In this document: positions 23,143-34,627 of the stretch, piece after piece
How the letters are laid out: the number at the start of each line of letters is the position of its first letter
Numbering within the stretch: the stretch's first letter is position 1
Assembly: GCA_900155695.1 (NCBI GenBank)
Contig: FUHL01000001.1
Coordinates: forward strand, 62,001 to 126,000
Direction: 5' to 3'
Source: Serratia symbiotica
Lineage (GTDB): Bacteria; Pseudomonadota; Gammaproteobacteria; Enterobacterales; Enterobacteriaceae
Length of the DNA stretch: 64,000 nucleotides
Notes under the pieces: generated by a model
Seen by the model: only the letters and a program-made list of their open reading frames with translations
What the model was told of the DNA's origin: nothing
The model's database searches: none
Program-made: the position numbers and the translations under genes

Positions 23143-26100
23143 ATGGTTGAGCCTCGTTTTATTCACTTACGTGTTCACAGTGACTACTCAATACTAGATG
23201 GATTAGCTAAGATTGAGGCTTTAGTTAAAAGAGCATCTGCCTTAGAGATGCCTGCATTAGCTATCACTGATTTTACTAACTTGTTCGGTGTCATCAAGTT
23301 CTATTGCAGCACGCATGATGCTGGGATTAAACCTATTATCGGCGCAGATTTTAATATATACAGCAATATACTTGGCGATGAATTATCGCAGATTACTGCG
23401 CTTGCTACTAATGCTGCAGGATACAAGAATTTAACACTACTTATTTCTCGTGCCTATCAGTGTGGTTATGGTACTACTGGACCTATTATTGATAGAAATT
23501 GGTTAATCGAATACCGTGAAGGGTTATTGCTATTATCAGGTGCACGTTATGGAGACGTCGGTAAATTGTTGCTACGTAGGCAAAAGTCACATATTGAGCA
23601 GTGTCTTGATTTTTATCAGCAGTATTTCCCAGATTGTTACTATCTAGAACTAATTCGTACTGGACGTCAAGATGAAGAAAATTATCTTCATGCTGCTGTA
23701 TCTTTAGCTATGAAACGTAGTTTACCGATAGTAGCCACAAATGACGTACGTTTTTTAGTAGAAGACGACTTTGATGCTCATGAAATTCGTGTAGCCATTC
23801 ACGATGGTATTACGCTAGATGATCCAAAGCGATTGCATAATTATAGTCGGCAGCAATATATGCGTACTGAAGATAACATGTGTACACTGTTTGCTGATAT
23901 TCCAGAAGCGCTACTTAATAGCGTTGAGATTGCGAAGCGTTGCAATGTAACGCTTCGTCTTGGAGAATACTTCTTGCCGCAATTTCCTACTGGTGATATG
24001 ACAAGTCAGGATTATCTAGTCATGAAGTCAAAGGCAGGACTAGAAAAACGCCTTATATTTTTGTTTCACAACCCTCAAATACGAGTCCAGCGTCGTGTAG
24101 AATATGACAAGCGTCTAGATATAGAATTAAAAGTTATTAATCAAATGGGATTTCCAGGTTATTTTTTAATCGTTATGGAGTTTATACAATGGTCAAAGGA
24201 CAACCATATTCCAGTAGGACCAGGACGTGGTTCTGGTGCAGGTTCACTTGTAGCTTATGCACTACAAATCACGGATATTAATCCATTGGAATTTAATCTG
24301 TTATTCGAACGATTCCTTAATCCTGAACGCGTTTCCATGCCGGACTTTGATGTCGATTTCTGTATGGAAAAACGTGATTTAGTGATTGAACATATGTCGA
24401 ATATGTATGGTCGCGAAGCAGTATCTCAGATTATTACTTTTGGCACCATGGCAGCTAGAGTTGTGATCCGTGATGTAGGTCGTGTACAGGGCCATCCATA
24501 TGGATTAATTGATCGCATTGCTAAGTTAGTGCCACTTCATCCAGGAATGACGCTGAAAAAAGCATTTATCGATGAACCACAATTACTTGAAATTTACAAT
24601 TCTAATGAAGAAGTGAAAACGCTAATAGATATGGCATATAAATTAGAAGGTGTGATACGTAACGCTGGCAAACACGCTGGCGGCGTTGTAATCGCGCCAA
24701 CTAAAATTACTGACTTCGCGCCTATATACTGTGATTCAGAAGGTAATCACCCGCTGACACATTTTGATAAAAATGACATAGAATATGTTGGACTGATAAA
24801 GTTTGATTGCCTGGGCTTGCGCACGTTGACTATTATTAATTGGGCAATCAATATGGTTAATGTACGTCGTATTAAGAGTAACTTGATGCCAATTGATATT
24901 CTGTCTATTCCGCTAAACGATAAAAAAAGTTTTGATATGTTACAACGTTCTGAAACTACTGCAATATTTCAGTTAGAATCGCGTGGAATGAAAGAATTAA
25001 TTAAGCGTCTTAAACCTGACTGTTTTGAAGATATCATTGCATTAGTAGCATTGTTCCGTCCTGGTCCGCTTAAATCTGGAATGGTAGATAATTTCATTAA
25101 CCGTAAACATGGGCGTGAAGATATTTATTATCCAGATATTCTCTGGCAGCATGACTTGCTTAAGCCAGTATTGGAATCCACTTACGGTATTATCTTATAT
25201 CAAGAACAAGTGATTCAGATAGCTCAGGTTTTCGCTGGCTATACACTAGGTGGTGCAGATATATTGCGTCGTGCCATGGCCAAGAAAAACCCATTAGAAA
25301 TGGCTCAACAACGTAATAACTTTGAACAAGGTGCAAAATTACGTGGTATTGACAGTAAATTATCGGTAAAAATTTTTGATTTAGTAGAAAAATTTGCTGG
25401 TTATGGTTTTAATAAATCGCACTCCGCTGCTTATGCATTATTATCTTATCAAACTTTATGGCTAAAAGCACACTATCCATCTGAATTTATGGCAGCAGTA
25501 ATGACTGCTGATATGGATAATACAAACAAGGTTGTAAGTTTAGTGGATGAATGTTGGCGCATGGGATTAAAGATATTACCTCCAGATATAAACAGCGGAC
25601 TATATCATTTTTACGTTAACAATGAAGATGAAATCGTTTATGGTATTGGTGCAATTAAAGGGATAGGTGCAGAGCCTATTAAAGCTATTATTAAAGCACG
25701 TAATAGTAGCGAGAAGGGTTGCTTTAAAGATTTATTTGAGCTTTGTGCTTGTTCTGATATCAAGAAGATAAACAGGCGCATTCTAGAAAAGTTAATTATG
25801 TCTGGGGCATTAGATCATTTGGGTCCACACCGTGCTGCACTAATGCACTCATTAGATTATGCATTAAAGGCAGCCGATCAAAATGCTAAAGATGAAGCTA
25901 TAGGCCAAGTAGATATGTTTGGTGTATTATCGAATCCCTCTGGACAAGAGTATCCATCCTATCAGAATGTACTATGCTGGCAAGAGCAAGTGGTATTAGA
26001 TGGCGAGCGAGAAACATTAGGTTTATACTTAAGTGGACACCCCATTACTCAATATATTAAAGAGATTAAAAGATATTCGGGTGGTCAGCGTTTAAAAGAC

Positions 26101-26631
26101 ATACATCTTATACATCAGAGTAAGATAACTACTGCTGTTGGTCTAGTCATTGACGCAAAAGTAATGGTGAGCAAGCGAGGCAACCGCATTGGTATTGTTA
26201 CGCTTGATGATCGTTCAGGACGTCTAGAGATTATGTTGTTCAACAAGGGGTTAGAACAATATCGGCATTTATTAGAGAAAGACCGTATCCTAATTGTTCA
26301 TGGCGAAGTGAACTTTAATACTTTTAACGGTAGGCTTAACATGATAGCTCATGATATAATGGATATCAGTGAAGCTAGAGAAAAATACGCTAGTGGATTG
26401 ACCATTTCTCTTATAGATAGGCAAATTGATGACTATCTTTTAAACAATCTCCGGCAGTTATTAACACTCTACCGAACAGGAACACTTCCAGTATATCTAT
26501 ATTATCAACGAGAAGATGCTCAGGCTATGCTACGTTTTGGTGATAATTGGCGTGTAAAGCCCACTAATCAATTGTTAATAGATTTGCGGACCTTAATAGG
26601 AAATCAGCAGGTAGAACTAGAATTTGACTAA
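23143..26631 (+). CDS. dnaE: DNA polymerase III alpha subunit DnaE
   Basis: DnaE is the replicative polymerase. The 1162-residue product (E. coli 1160) starts with the PHP domain ([16 protein letters not shown]), has the catalytic aspartates in PDFDVDF near residue 400 and in [12 protein letters not shown] near 555, the [10 protein letters not shown] loop, the helix-hairpin-helix region and the OB fold ([13 protein letters not shown]). It ends QVELEFD exactly as E. coli. accA follows 12 bp later. A small 6-bp hairpin (23103-23120) lies upstream. Confidence 0.98.
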   Translation: MVEPRFIHLRVHSDYSILDGLAKIEALVKRASALEMPALAITDFTNLFGVIKFYCSTHDAGIKPIIGADFNIYSNILGDELSQITALATNAAGYKNLTLLISRAYQCGYGTTGPIIDRNWLIEYREGLLLLSGARYGDVGKLLLRRQKSHIEQCLDFYQQYFPDCYYLELIRTGRQDEENYLHAAVSLAMKRSLPIVATNDVRFLVEDDFDAHEIRVAIHDGITLDDPKRLHNYSRQQYMRTEDNMCTLFADIPEALLNSVEIAKRCNVTLRLGEYFLPQFPTGDMTSQDYLVMKSKAGLEKRLIFLFHNPQIRVQRRVEYDKRLDIELKVINQMGFPGYFLIVMEFIQWSKDNHIPVGPGRGSGAGSLVAYALQITDINPLEFNLLFERFLNPERVSMPDFDVDFCMEKRDLVIEHMSNMYGREAVSQIITFGTMAARVVIRDVGRVQGHPYGLIDRIAKLVPLHPGMTLKKAFIDEPQLLEIYNSNEEVKTLIDMAYKLEGVIRNAGKHAGGVVIAPTKITDFAPIYCDSEGNHPLTHFDKNDIEYVGLIKFDCLGLRTLTIINWAINMVNVRRIKSNLMPIDILSIPLNDKKSFDMLQRSETTAIFQLESRGMKELIKRLKPDCFEDIIALVALFRPGPLKSGMVDNFINRKHGREDIYYPDILWQHDLLKPVLESTYGIILYQEQVIQIAQVFAGYTLGGADILRRAMAKKNPLEMAQQRNNFEQGAKLRGIDSKLSVKIFDLVEKFAGYGFNKSHSAAYALLSYQTLWLKAHYPSEFMAAVMTADMDNTNKVVSLVDECWRMGLKILPPDINSGLYHFYVNNEDEIVYGIGAIKGIGAEPIKAIIKARNSSEKGCFKDLFELCACSDIKKINRRILEKLIMSGALDHLGPHRAALMHSLDYALKAADQNAKDEAIGQVDMFGVLSNPSGQEYPSYQNVLCWQEQVVLDGERETLGLYLSGHPITQYIKEIKRYSGGQRLKDIHLIHQSKITTAVGLVIDAKVMVSKRGNRIGIVTLDDRSGRLEIMLFNKGLEQYRHLLEKDRILIVHGEVNFNTFNGRLNMIAHDIMDISEAREKYASGLTISLIDRQIDDYLLNNLRQLLTLYRTGTLPVYLYYQREDAQAMLRFGDNWRVKPTNQLLIDLRTLIGNQQVELEFD

Positions 26632-26643
26632 AATAAGAATGTT

Positions 26644-27603
26644 ATGAATCTACATTTCCTTGATTTTGAACAGCCTATAGCAGAGCTAGAAGCAAAAATT
26701 GACTTATTAATAGCCGTCAACCGTCAAGATGAAAAATGTGATGTTAATATAGATGCTGAGATTCATCGATTACGTGAAAAGTGCACTGAACTGACGCATA
26801 AGATTTTTGCTAATCTTGGGGCTTGGCAAATTACCCAACTAGCACGTCACCGTCGTCGCCCTTATACCCTAGATTATATTCATCACATTTTTAGCGATTT
26901 TGAAGAGTTAGCTGGTGATCGTACATGCGCTGATGATAAAGCAATTGTTGGTGGTATTGCGCGACTAGATAGTCGTCCAGTTATGATTATTGGTCATCAG
27001 AAAGGTCGAGAAACCAAAGAAAAGATTCGTCGTAATTTTGGTATGCCAGCACCTGAAGGGTATCGTAAGGCGCTTCGCCTTATGAAAATGGCTTCACGTT
27101 TCAAACTTCCGATCATGACCTTTATTGATACACCAGGTGCCTATCCTGGCATAGGTGCAGAGGAGCGCGGTCAGTCTGAAGCTATAGCGAATAATTTACG
27201 TGAGATGTCTAGATTAAATGTACCAGTGATATGTACAGTGATAGGTGAAGGAGGTTCTGGCGGAGCACTTGCAATCGGTGTAGGCGATAAAGTAAATATG
27301 TTACAATATAGTATTTACTCCGTAATTTCACCAGAAGGTTGTGCCTCTATCCTATGGAAAAACTCTGATAAAGCAGCTATAGCAGCAGAAGCCATGGGCA
27401 TTACCGCAGCACGTTTAAAAAAGCTTAAGTTAATAGACGCAGTCATTCCAGAACCTTTAGGTTCGGCTTACCACGATGTATTAACGATGGCCGATACTTT
27501 AAAAGCACAGTTGCTATCTGATCTAAAGAATCTAGACGGTATGAGTAATGAAGAGCTACTTAGGCGTCGCTACCAGCGCTTGATGAGTTATGGCTATTGC
27601 TGA
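26644..27603 (+). CDS. accA: Acetyl-CoA carboxylase carboxyltransferase subunit alpha
   Basis: AccA with AccD transfers the carboxyl group from biotin to acetyl-CoA, starting fatty acid synthesis. The 319-residue product equals the E. coli length. The crotonase-like core has [45 protein letters not shown] and the [15 protein letters not shown] oxyanion region. It follows dnaE closely, as in relatives. Confidence 0.98.
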   Translation: MNLHFLDFEQPIAELEAKIDLLIAVNRQDEKCDVNIDAEIHRLREKCTELTHKIFANLGAWQITQLARHRRRPYTLDYIHHIFSDFEELAGDRTCADDKAIVGGIARLDSRPVMIIGHQKGRETKEKIRRNFGMPAPEGYRKALRLMKMASRFKLPIMTFIDTPGAYPGIGAEERGQSEAIANNLREMSRLNVPVICTVIGEGGSGGALAIGVGDKVNMLQYSIYSVISPEGCASILWKNSDKAAIAAEAMGITAARLKKLKLIDAVIPEPLGSAYHDVLTMADTLKAQLLSDLKNLDGMSNEELLRRRYQRLMSYGYC

Positions 27604-27978
27604 ATTGATGGTAATGCAATTGTTTAATAGGATACCTTTATTCTAATATACCTTTGAGGTCATTACTGTGTAATATATACATATTAAATAGGCATTTAGT
27701 ATTGCAATACAATAATAATTTTTTTGTTTTATATTTTTTATTAGGCTGCACTCATTATTATTTTATATGCACTAATTTAGGTTGTATTAAGACATGGGAA
27801 TGATTTTCATATAAAATCGTCTTATCAATTTATCATGTCTTGTTCTAATATTGTTCCAATTCAGTGCGTAATAATTAAATTTATTGTAAATTTTTGATTA
27901 TCTAATTTATATCATCCCATAAAAGAGAAAACAGCATTTGAAGAATAAATGTTTGTCCTGGACTAATTAATTTAATCA
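27604..27978. other. Spacer between accA and tilS
   Basis: 375 bp of A+T-rich DNA. In E. coli ldcC and yaeR (gloC) occupy this position; I could not recognise remnants of them. Confidence 0.5.
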
Positions 27979-29316
27979 ATGGATACGAATCGATTAGAAA
28001 CGCAAGTACTTCATCAACTAGATGATTACCGAAACTTACTAATAGCTTTCAGCGGTGGTTTAGATTCAACAGTATTATTGCATTTGCTGGTGCAGTTACG
28101 TCAAAGACAGCAGAAATTTCATCTTCGAGCAGTACATGTACATCATGGGTTAAGTTCTGGTGCAGATAGATGGATGGATCACTGTAGGCGGCAATGCGCT
28201 GTCTGGCAAGTCCCGATAATAGTACAGTCTATTCAAGTAGATGATCATATTGGAGATGGTGGGATTGAAGCTGCAGCGCGTGCAGCACGCTATGCTGCCT
28301 TTAGCGAAACACTTAAAGCAGATGAAAGCCTAATTGTTGCCCAGCATCTTGATGATCAAAGTGAAACATTTCTATTAGCTCTGAAACGTGGAAGTGGTCC
28401 ATCCGGACTATCCTCGATGGCAGCGTGCCGTCATTTATCTAATAATATATTATTAAGGCCATTACTTGGATGTTCCCGTCGACAAATCAAGGTTTATGCA
28501 CAAAAGTATAAATTATCGTGGATAGAGGATAAAAGTAATTATGATCCGCGTTTTGATCGTAATTTTCTACGATTACAGGTCTTACCGTTGCTTAATAAGC
28601 GTTGGCCTCATTTTATATCATCGGTTGCCCGTAGTGCAAGCCTTTGTGCTGAACAAGAAGAACTATTAGATGAACTGTTAGTTGATCAGTTGCATACTTT
28701 ATTATCTAAAAATAATGCTTTGGAAATAGAGGGTTTACGGAGATGTTCACTGGCCTGTCGTTTTGCTCTATTACGACGTTGGATTGCACTTCATAATGTT
28801 ACTATGCCGTCACGTAATCAATTAGTTCACTTATGGAATGAAGTGGCGCTAAGTTGTTTAGACGCTTCACCTGTGATTCAACTTGGCAACTATCAAATTC
28901 GTCGATTCCAGGGTTTATTATATTTGCTGCCATTGATGGCGAAACTACATGGTATTTGTCTATATTGGTCACGAACTGAACCATTAACGCTGCCTGATGG
29001 ATTAGGCCAAATCATTAGCGGAAAAGAAGGATTTTATCTACGTGCTCCTAAGGTTTCACAGAAGGTTAGTATTCGTTTTGGGGCAAAGGGTAATATCCGT
29101 ATTATCGGTCGCGTGCATTCAAGGCCAATTAAAAAGCTATGGCAGGAATTTATAGTTCCGCCTTGGATGCGTCATCGTATTCCTTTGATCTATTATGATG
29201 AACAGCTTATTGCTGCATTAGGGGTATTTATCTGTGAAGAAGGGAGAGTACTAAAAAAGGAACCACCATGGTTGGTGCATTGGGATCAAAATCATGACCT
29301 TAAGAAAAAATGTTAA
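27979..29316 (+). CDS. tilS: tRNA(Ile)-lysidine synthase TilS
   Basis: TilS converts C34 of the tRNA-Ile CAU anticodon to lysidine, needed to read AUA, a codon heavily used in an A+T-rich genome. The PP-loop SGGLDS is at residues 25-30, followed by VHVHHGLSSGAD and VAQHLDDQSET (nucleotide and tRNA contacts), then the C-terminal domains. Length 445 (E. coli 432). Essential in bacteria using this tRNA, which fits retention. Confidence 0.96.
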   Translation: MDTNRLETQVLHQLDDYRNLLIAFSGGLDSTVLLHLLVQLRQRQQKFHLRAVHVHHGLSSGADRWMDHCRRQCAVWQVPIIVQSIQVDDHIGDGGIEAAARAARYAAFSETLKADESLIVAQHLDDQSETFLLALKRGSGPSGLSSMAACRHLSNNILLRPLLGCSRRQIKVYAQKYKLSWIEDKSNYDPRFDRNFLRLQVLPLLNKRWPHFISSVARSASLCAEQEELLDELLVDQLHTLLSKNNALEIEGLRRCSLACRFALLRRWIALHNVTMPSRNQLVHLWNEVALSCLDASPVIQLGNYQIRRFQGLLYLLPLMAKLHGICLYWSRTEPLTLPDGLGQIISGKEGFYLRAPKVSQKVSIRFGAKGNIRIIGRVHSRPIKKLWQEFIVPPWMRHRIPLIYYDEQLIAALGVFICEEGRVLKKEPPWLVHWDQNHDLKKKC

Positions 29317-29326
29317 CATGCTTTAT

Positions 29327-29373
29327 CTCATCTATGATGAGGGCGGTCTTTATAAGACCGCTCTATGGATGAG
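29327..29373. terminator. Bidirectional terminator hairpin between tilS and rof
   Basis: Stem gggcggtctt (29341-29350) with aagaccgctc (29354-29363), loop TAT, one G-U. It extends outward by ctcatctat (29327-29335) with atggatgag (29365-29373) across a 5-base bulge. It lies between convergent genes and could stop both, though the flanking T-runs are weak. Confidence 0.7.
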
Positions 29374-29392
29374 TATCAAGTTACTTTAGCTA

Positions 29393-29656
29393 TCAGTCCG
29401 AGAGGCTAACAACAACAGTACCGATGTTGGGATGGCTAAAACTGAGGATGTGATCTAAACGTAAACTACAATCATTGCCAGATTGATCTATAATTAAGTA
29501 CTCAATTCCTTTGGTAAATTTCAATTCATTGGCTGTACCTTGGATTTTTGCTCCATTGCGCAACTCTAGCTTCAAGATATAGTGATGCTGGCAGGCGAGT
29601 TCCAAGCTTTCATAGTCATCGCAATTGATGGATTGGTATTCATCATTCATCAACAT
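29393..29656 (-). CDS. rof: Rho-binding antiterminator Rof
   Basis: Rof (YaeO) binds transcription termination factor Rho and inhibits it. The 87-residue product aligns along its length with the E. coli protein: MLMNDEYQSINCDDYESLELACQHH against MSMNDTYQPINCDDYDNLELACQHH, and SFSHPNIGTVVV near the end. The start overlaps the end of the yaeP remnant by 14 bp, the same translationally coupled layout as in E. coli. Keeping a Rho inhibitor in a genome this reduced is notable. Confidence 0.93.
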   Translation of the reverse strand: MLMNDEYQSINCDDYESLELACQHHYILKLELRNGAKIQGTANELKFTKGIEYLIIDQSGNDCSLRLDHILSFSHPNIGTVVVSLSD

Positions 29657-29836
29657 AGTCGCTCACCAATAAGTTAATGGCAGTAAAGGCTACCCGTTCT
29701 GTAACACACTCAGAAATCACATTATTCCTAGCAATATAGTCCAATACATGTAAAACATGTGGATACATACTAGTCATTTCTCTGGGATCAATACTGCCAA
29801 TCTTAGATTAAAAATAGCGTGCTCTCTCATAGTCAT
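29643..29836 (-). pseudogene. yaeP: yaeP with an N-terminal frameshift
   Basis: Upstream of rof the minus strand encodes a YaeP-like C-terminus: VLHVLDYIARNNVISE, then AINLLVSDYVDE and stop, against E. coli VLKVLNEMAADDALSE and AANLLVSDYVNE. The reading frame is open back only to a TAA at about 29807. The likely original start (MTMREHAIFNL at 29836) is in another frame, so a net one-base loss near 29800-29810 has broken the gene. About 48 C-terminal codons remain intact, so the damage may be recent or the 3' part may be kept as the coupled leader of rof. YaeP's function is unknown. Confidence 0.78.
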
Positions 29837-31468
29837 AATTGTTGCATAGTTTTTTCTTAGCATGTTTACTTTATTCAAAATAAACATACCAATAAATTTA
29901 GATTACAGACTATCCCATCAATGTAACTGACCATAGCATATGCATGCTACAATGTTCATCTATTTTGAGGCTTAATTGCATTAGGCGAAATCTAATAAAT
30001 AATAATATTCATTATAAATATAAAATCAATTATTTATAAAGATACTAAATATTTATAATATAAATGATCACTCTCTACTTAAATACTACTTTTACTTTAG
30101 AAAGATATTCTTATATATTAGATATCTCGACATACAGTTGATATTTATTACTAATATATAATAATTGCAAAAAATGATTTACAGCGCATTGATGTCGATG
30201 AATTAGCAGTATAAACCTACAATAGGTTTGACGGATGATCTAGCATACACATGCCATAAAATTTGTATAATCACTTTTATACTATAGAGAACATGTTATA
30301 CATATTGATTAGTGAAAATGTAGGAATAGGCAGATAGCTTTATAAAAAAGAGATCATGTCGTTTGCTAAACGATCATTAGCTTATATACTTAAAATATTT
30401 TATATAATTGTAATATATACTTTCCATACTCTTTGTAAGAGTAAAGGCCTAATCATCCCATCCTCTATAATAATCTAACAATATAGTATATAGAAAAAAT
30501 GCAGGCCGTATTGACAATATAACTGTATATAAATATATCTATTATAGATAATAAATTATAAGTTTATTACGAACCATATAAATTGTCTTTGTATTCTGAA
30601 TAGCTTTTTATGTTTGTATTGTAATATCAATCATGGTACTACTAAAAGAAACCAATAAATCAAGGTGAATATAATCTTAATAAAATTAGTTTTGCGGGAT
30701 AAATTTTTTTTAAAATATAAAGAATTATATAACCAGTAAGAATAATATACATTATTCTAATTAGAGAAAATAAGAGCCGTTTGAGGTATTCAAGAAAAGC
30801 CATTATATATATTGTATATACTGATTATAATATCATGAAGCAGTTATTTTAACCTTGCGTCAACTATAATAGGCCGTAAGTTGTGCTATTGATAGAAGTG
30901 CTGTTATGTTAAATGAATGCCTAGCTTCGATGTGTTCAAGATTAGGTATCTTATAACATTGAATCTGCCTTCTATAATTTACGGAATGAGATTAAAAGTT
31001 ATAGATATTTTAGATATATTAATCTGCAAATTTTAATAGTATAAAAGGCATGAATGTAATTCAAATACATGATTTTATAGTCTAATAGACTGATTTGTAA
31101 AGCAAGTAAAATTATTGCAATTTATTTTTACGTAAAATTAATCTTTTAATAAAATATTGAATATATCTTATTAATGACTTATTCAGGCAGTAGTATACTG
31201 ATACCATATGATATTAAAATAATTTCTTATTTATTATAACTTATTAGGCTAGTTTTAAATTTTATATATCTATATACTAACTGCAACATTATTAAACTCG
31301 TATACATTTCTATTTAATAGAAAGTATTGATGATATAGACGTATCTATTACTCAATAATGGAATTTATCCTAAATTAATTTTTATAAAATATTTCTATTA
31401 TATTAAGTCTGTCTAATATTTATGTTATATATAAAACATTAAATATAGTTATTGCTCTACTTTGCTAT
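29837..31468. other. A+T-rich spacer between yaeP and efp
   Basis: 1.6 kb with no open frame worth calling and no fossil I can identify. It joins two loci (tilS-rof-yaeP and efp-epmB) that are far apart in E. coli, so a rearrangement boundary lies here or in nearby decayed DNA. Confidence 0.5.
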
Positions 31469-32035
31469 TCATTTAATCCTTGATACGTACAAACCAGAAC
31501 GCGTGTCAACACGGATAACTTCTCCCATCTGTACAAACAATGGCACTTTAACTACAGCACCAGTATTTAATACTGCGGGTTTATATCCCGATCCTGCAGT
31601 ATCACCTTTCAGCCCCGGAGCGGTATTAATTACCTTTGCTTCAATAAAGTTTGGTGGTTGAATAGCAATAGGACAGTCGTTCCAGAGAGTAATCATACAT
31701 GCGACATTATATTGCAGCCATTGTGCTATATCAGTAACAGTTTTTTCTTTAACCTGATATTGCTCAAAAGTTTTAAGATCTATAAAATGGTAAAAATTAT
31801 CGTATTTATACAAGTATTGCATATTAGTATCAATAATATCTGCACCTTCGAAAGAATCGGTAGATTTAAATGTTTTTTCTACGCGAGTCCCAGTTAACAA
31901 GCGACGCATTTTGACACGAACAAATGCCTGACCTTTGCCAGGTTTAATGAACTCGCTTAACTCAATAGTGTAAGGCTCGCCCTCAAATATAATTTTTAGG
32001 CCAATACGGAAATCGTTGCTAAAATAAGTTGTCAT
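31469..32035 (-). CDS. efp: Elongation factor P
   Basis: EF-P relieves ribosome stalling at polyproline stretches. The 188-residue product equals the E. coli length. The lysine that receives beta-lysine modification is kept: K34 in IKPGKGQAF. Three beta-barrel domains are evident, with [26 protein letters not shown] and the C-terminal [16 protein letters not shown]. It is divergent from epmB, 42 bp apart, the same arrangement as E. coli, so both may share one promoter region. Confidence 0.98.
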   Translation of the reverse strand: MTTYFSNDFRIGLKIIFEGEPYTIELSEFIKPGKGQAFVRVKMRRLLTGTRVEKTFKSTDSFEGADIIDTNMQYLYKYDNFYHFIDLKTFEQYQVKEKTVTDIAQWLQYNVACMITLWNDCPIAIQPPNFIEAKVINTAPGLKGDTAGSGYKPAVLNTGAVVKVPLFVQMGEVIRVDTRSGLYVSRIK

Positions 32036-32077
32036 TATAAGGGTCCTCTAAATATTCTAAATTGGTATTTAGCTAAA

Positions 32078-33100
32078 ATGTCAGACATTGCAAACAGAAA
32101 TATAGTTCACCGAGAAGAGTGGTTGCATCAACTTAGCGATGCCATTACTGATATTGATGAATTACTTCATCTTTTATCCTTAAGCATATACCCAATACTT
32201 TCTCATGGGAAAGATACTCATCGTTTTTTTACCTTACGCGTTCCACGCACTTTCGTAGCGCGGATGCAGCCAGGCAATGCTAATGATCCTCTTCTACTGC
32301 AGGTGCTCATTACTAAAGAAGAGTTTATTAGCCACGATGGATTTATTAGTGATCCATTAAATGAGCAGTGCAGTGTAGTACTTGGAATGTTACATAAATA
32401 CCATAATCGCGCACTGCTCTTAGTCAAGGGGGGGTGTGCAGTGCACTGTCGTTACTGTTTTCGCCGTCATTTCCCTTATGAGAAGTATAAAGGTAATAAA
32501 GCTAGCTGGCAGAAGGCACTTAATTATATACAACAACATACAGAGCTAGATGAAATCATCTTGTCTGGCGGTGATCCACTAATGGCAAAAGATCATGAGT
32601 TAGACTGGTTGATTACTGAGTTAGCAGATATTCCTCATATAAAGCGGTTGCGTATTCATACTCGCCTCCCTGTTGTAATCCCTGCTCGCATTACCACTCA
32701 ATTATGCCGCTCTCTATCAGAATCGCGGTTACAGGTAATTATGGTTACTCATATTAATCATGCCAACGAGATCGATCACGAATTGCAAGTTGCGATGGCA
32801 CAATTACGTTTATCGAGGGTGACTCTGCTCAACCAGAGTGTACTGATGCGAAACATTAATGATGATGCTAACACGTTGGCAGCATTAAGCAATGCGTTAT
32901 TTGATGCTGGCATTTTACCCTACTATATCCACATGCTAGATAAGGTGCATGGAGCAGCGCATTTTATGGTAAGTGATAACGAAGCACGCACCATAATGCA
33001 ATCTCTTTTTAGTAAAATATCTGGCTATCTTGTCCCACGTTTAACTCGCGAAGTAAACGGAAAATTTAGTAAAATACCGATAGACCTGCATATGATCTGA
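32078..33100 (+). CDS. epmB: EF-P L-lysine 2,3-aminomutase EpmB
   Basis: EpmB converts lysine to beta-lysine for EF-P modification by EpmA. It is a radical SAM, PLP-dependent enzyme: cysteines C120, C124 and C127 in CAVHCRYC bind the iron-sulfur cluster, and the PLP-binding lysine is probably in the C-terminal KFSKIP segment (E. coli EPSKTP). Length 340 (E. coli 342). Pairing with efp supports a working modification pathway; whether epmA exists elsewhere cannot be seen. Confidence 0.96.
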   Translation: MSDIANRNIVHREEWLHQLSDAITDIDELLHLLSLSIYPILSHGKDTHRFFTLRVPRTFVARMQPGNANDPLLLQVLITKEEFISHDGFISDPLNEQCSVVLGMLHKYHNRALLLVKGGCAVHCRYCFRRHFPYEKYKGNKASWQKALNYIQQHTELDEIILSGGDPLMAKDHELDWLITELADIPHIKRLRIHTRLPVVIPARITTQLCRSLSESRLQVIMVTHINHANEIDHELQVAMAQLRLSRVTLLNQSVLMRNINDDANTLAALSNALFDAGILPYYIHMLDKVHGAAHFMVSDNEARTIMQSLFSKISGYLVPRLTREVNGKFSKIPIDLHMI

Positions 33101-33334
33101 TATTAAATCAGAGGATTATTAATATACGAAACATTATAAATTTTATTAAATTACTTCTTACAGAGAAAGCTTATTCGCCTCTACAGTTACTGCCACAATA
33201 TAATTAATTTGTTTTATCATGTAACATCATCAATTTTTTGTATTATGACCTTGTATATAACATATGACAGAACGCTTTTAAGTAATTAAGAATTATCGTG
33301 TTTATATCTTCTAAATTATATAGCTTATATAAAC

Positions 33335-34627
33335 TTAATCCGAGAGGAATGCTTTCTCATAAGCAAGCGATTTATTATAATTGAATTGTTTTTCCCATTT
33401 AGCAATAACTAATACCGCTAATGCGTTACCCAAAACATTCAAAGCAGTACGTCCCATATCTAAGATACGATCAACACCAGCGATAAAAGCAAGTCCTTCT
33501 AGTGGTATACCTACACTGCTCAATGTTGCCAGTAAAACGATAAAGGAAACACCAGGTACTCCTGCTATACCTTTAGAGGTAATCATTAATGTTAGCACCA
33601 AGATTATTTCATTGCCAAGTGATAGTTCAATGCTATATAATTGCGCAATAAAAATAGCTGCAATACTTTGATATAAGGTTGATCCATCTAGATTAAAGGA
33701 ATAACCAGCAGGCACAACAAAACTAACAATTGCTTTAGATGCACCATAAGATTCCATTTTTTCAATAATACGCGGTAGTATCGTTTCTGAACTAGCTGTC
33801 GAGTAAGCTAATATTAATTCATTTTTCAGAATACGAATTAATGTCCATATTCGTAAATTGCATAATCGTGCGATTATTCCTAATATTACTAAAGCAAAAA
33901 ATATGATAGCAAAATATACCAGAAACACTAATTTACTCAAAGGCAATAGTGAAGTAAATCCGAAGTTTGCCACTGTTACCGTAATTAATCCACACACTCC
34001 AACTGGAGCATATAACATAATTATATGAGTGACATTAAACAAACTTGCTAAAAATGTTTTAAATATCTTTAAACACGGTGCTTTTTTGCTCTTTGGTAAT
34101 GAAGATAAGCCTAAACTAAATAATACAGAGAAAAAAATAATTGGCAGCATATCTCCTTTAGCCATAGATGCAAATATATTTGATGGAATGACCGACAGTA
34201 TGGTAGCCAAAAAACCATGCGAATCACCTTGCATATTACTTGTGATTTTTTTGTATTGTGAAATATCTACCGTAGTCAGCATTGATATATCGATGCCATA
34301 ACCAGGTGTAAAAAGATTTGCTAGTGTTAGTCCTACTATTATCGCAATCGTTGTAATAACTTCAAAATATATGATTGTTTTTAATCCTATGCGTCCCAAT
34401 TTCTTCGTGTCGTCTATCTCAGCTATACCAACAATTAATGTAGACATAACAATAGGAACAACAATCATTTTAATAAGATTAATAAAAATATCACCAGCAG
34501 GGCTAAAAATATTATTGACAAACCACGTTCGTGACTGAGGGTGATTATGCAATAATGTACCGATAATAATTCCTAATACTAATGCTATTAGCATTTTCCA
34601 TATAAGCTTCATTTGTGTATTTAGCAT
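33335..34627 (-). CDS. gltP: Glutamate/aspartate:proton symporter GltP
   Basis: GltP imports glutamate and aspartate with protons. The 430-residue product (E. coli 437) is a full DAACS-family carrier: eight helices plus two re-entrant hairpins, with the serine-rich loop AYSTASSETILPRIIEKME, the GYSFNLDGSTLYQS motif and GIAGVPGVSFIVLLATL followed by the substrate-binding GVDRILDMGRTALNVLGNALAVLVIAKWE helix. Together with GlnHPQ it suggests reliance on imported glutamate and glutamine. No partner gene is adjacent. Confidence 0.96.
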   Translation of the reverse strand: MLNTQMKLIWKMLIALVLGIIIGTLLHNHPQSRTWFVNNIFSPAGDIFINLIKMIVVPIVMSTLIVGIAEIDDTKKLGRIGLKTIIYFEVITTIAIIVGLTLANLFTPGYGIDISMLTTVDISQYKKITSNMQGDSHGFLATILSVIPSNIFASMAKGDMLPIIFFSVLFSLGLSSLPKSKKAPCLKIFKTFLASLFNVTHIIMLYAPVGVCGLITVTVANFGFTSLLPLSKLVFLVYFAIIFFALVILGIIARLCNLRIWTLIRILKNELILAYSTASSETILPRIIEKMESYGASKAIVSFVVPAGYSFNLDGSTLYQSIAAIFIAQLYSIELSLGNEIILVLTLMITSKGIAGVPGVSFIVLLATLSSVGIPLEGLAFIAGVDRILDMGRTALNVLGNALAVLVIAKWEKQFNYNKSLAYEKAFLSD

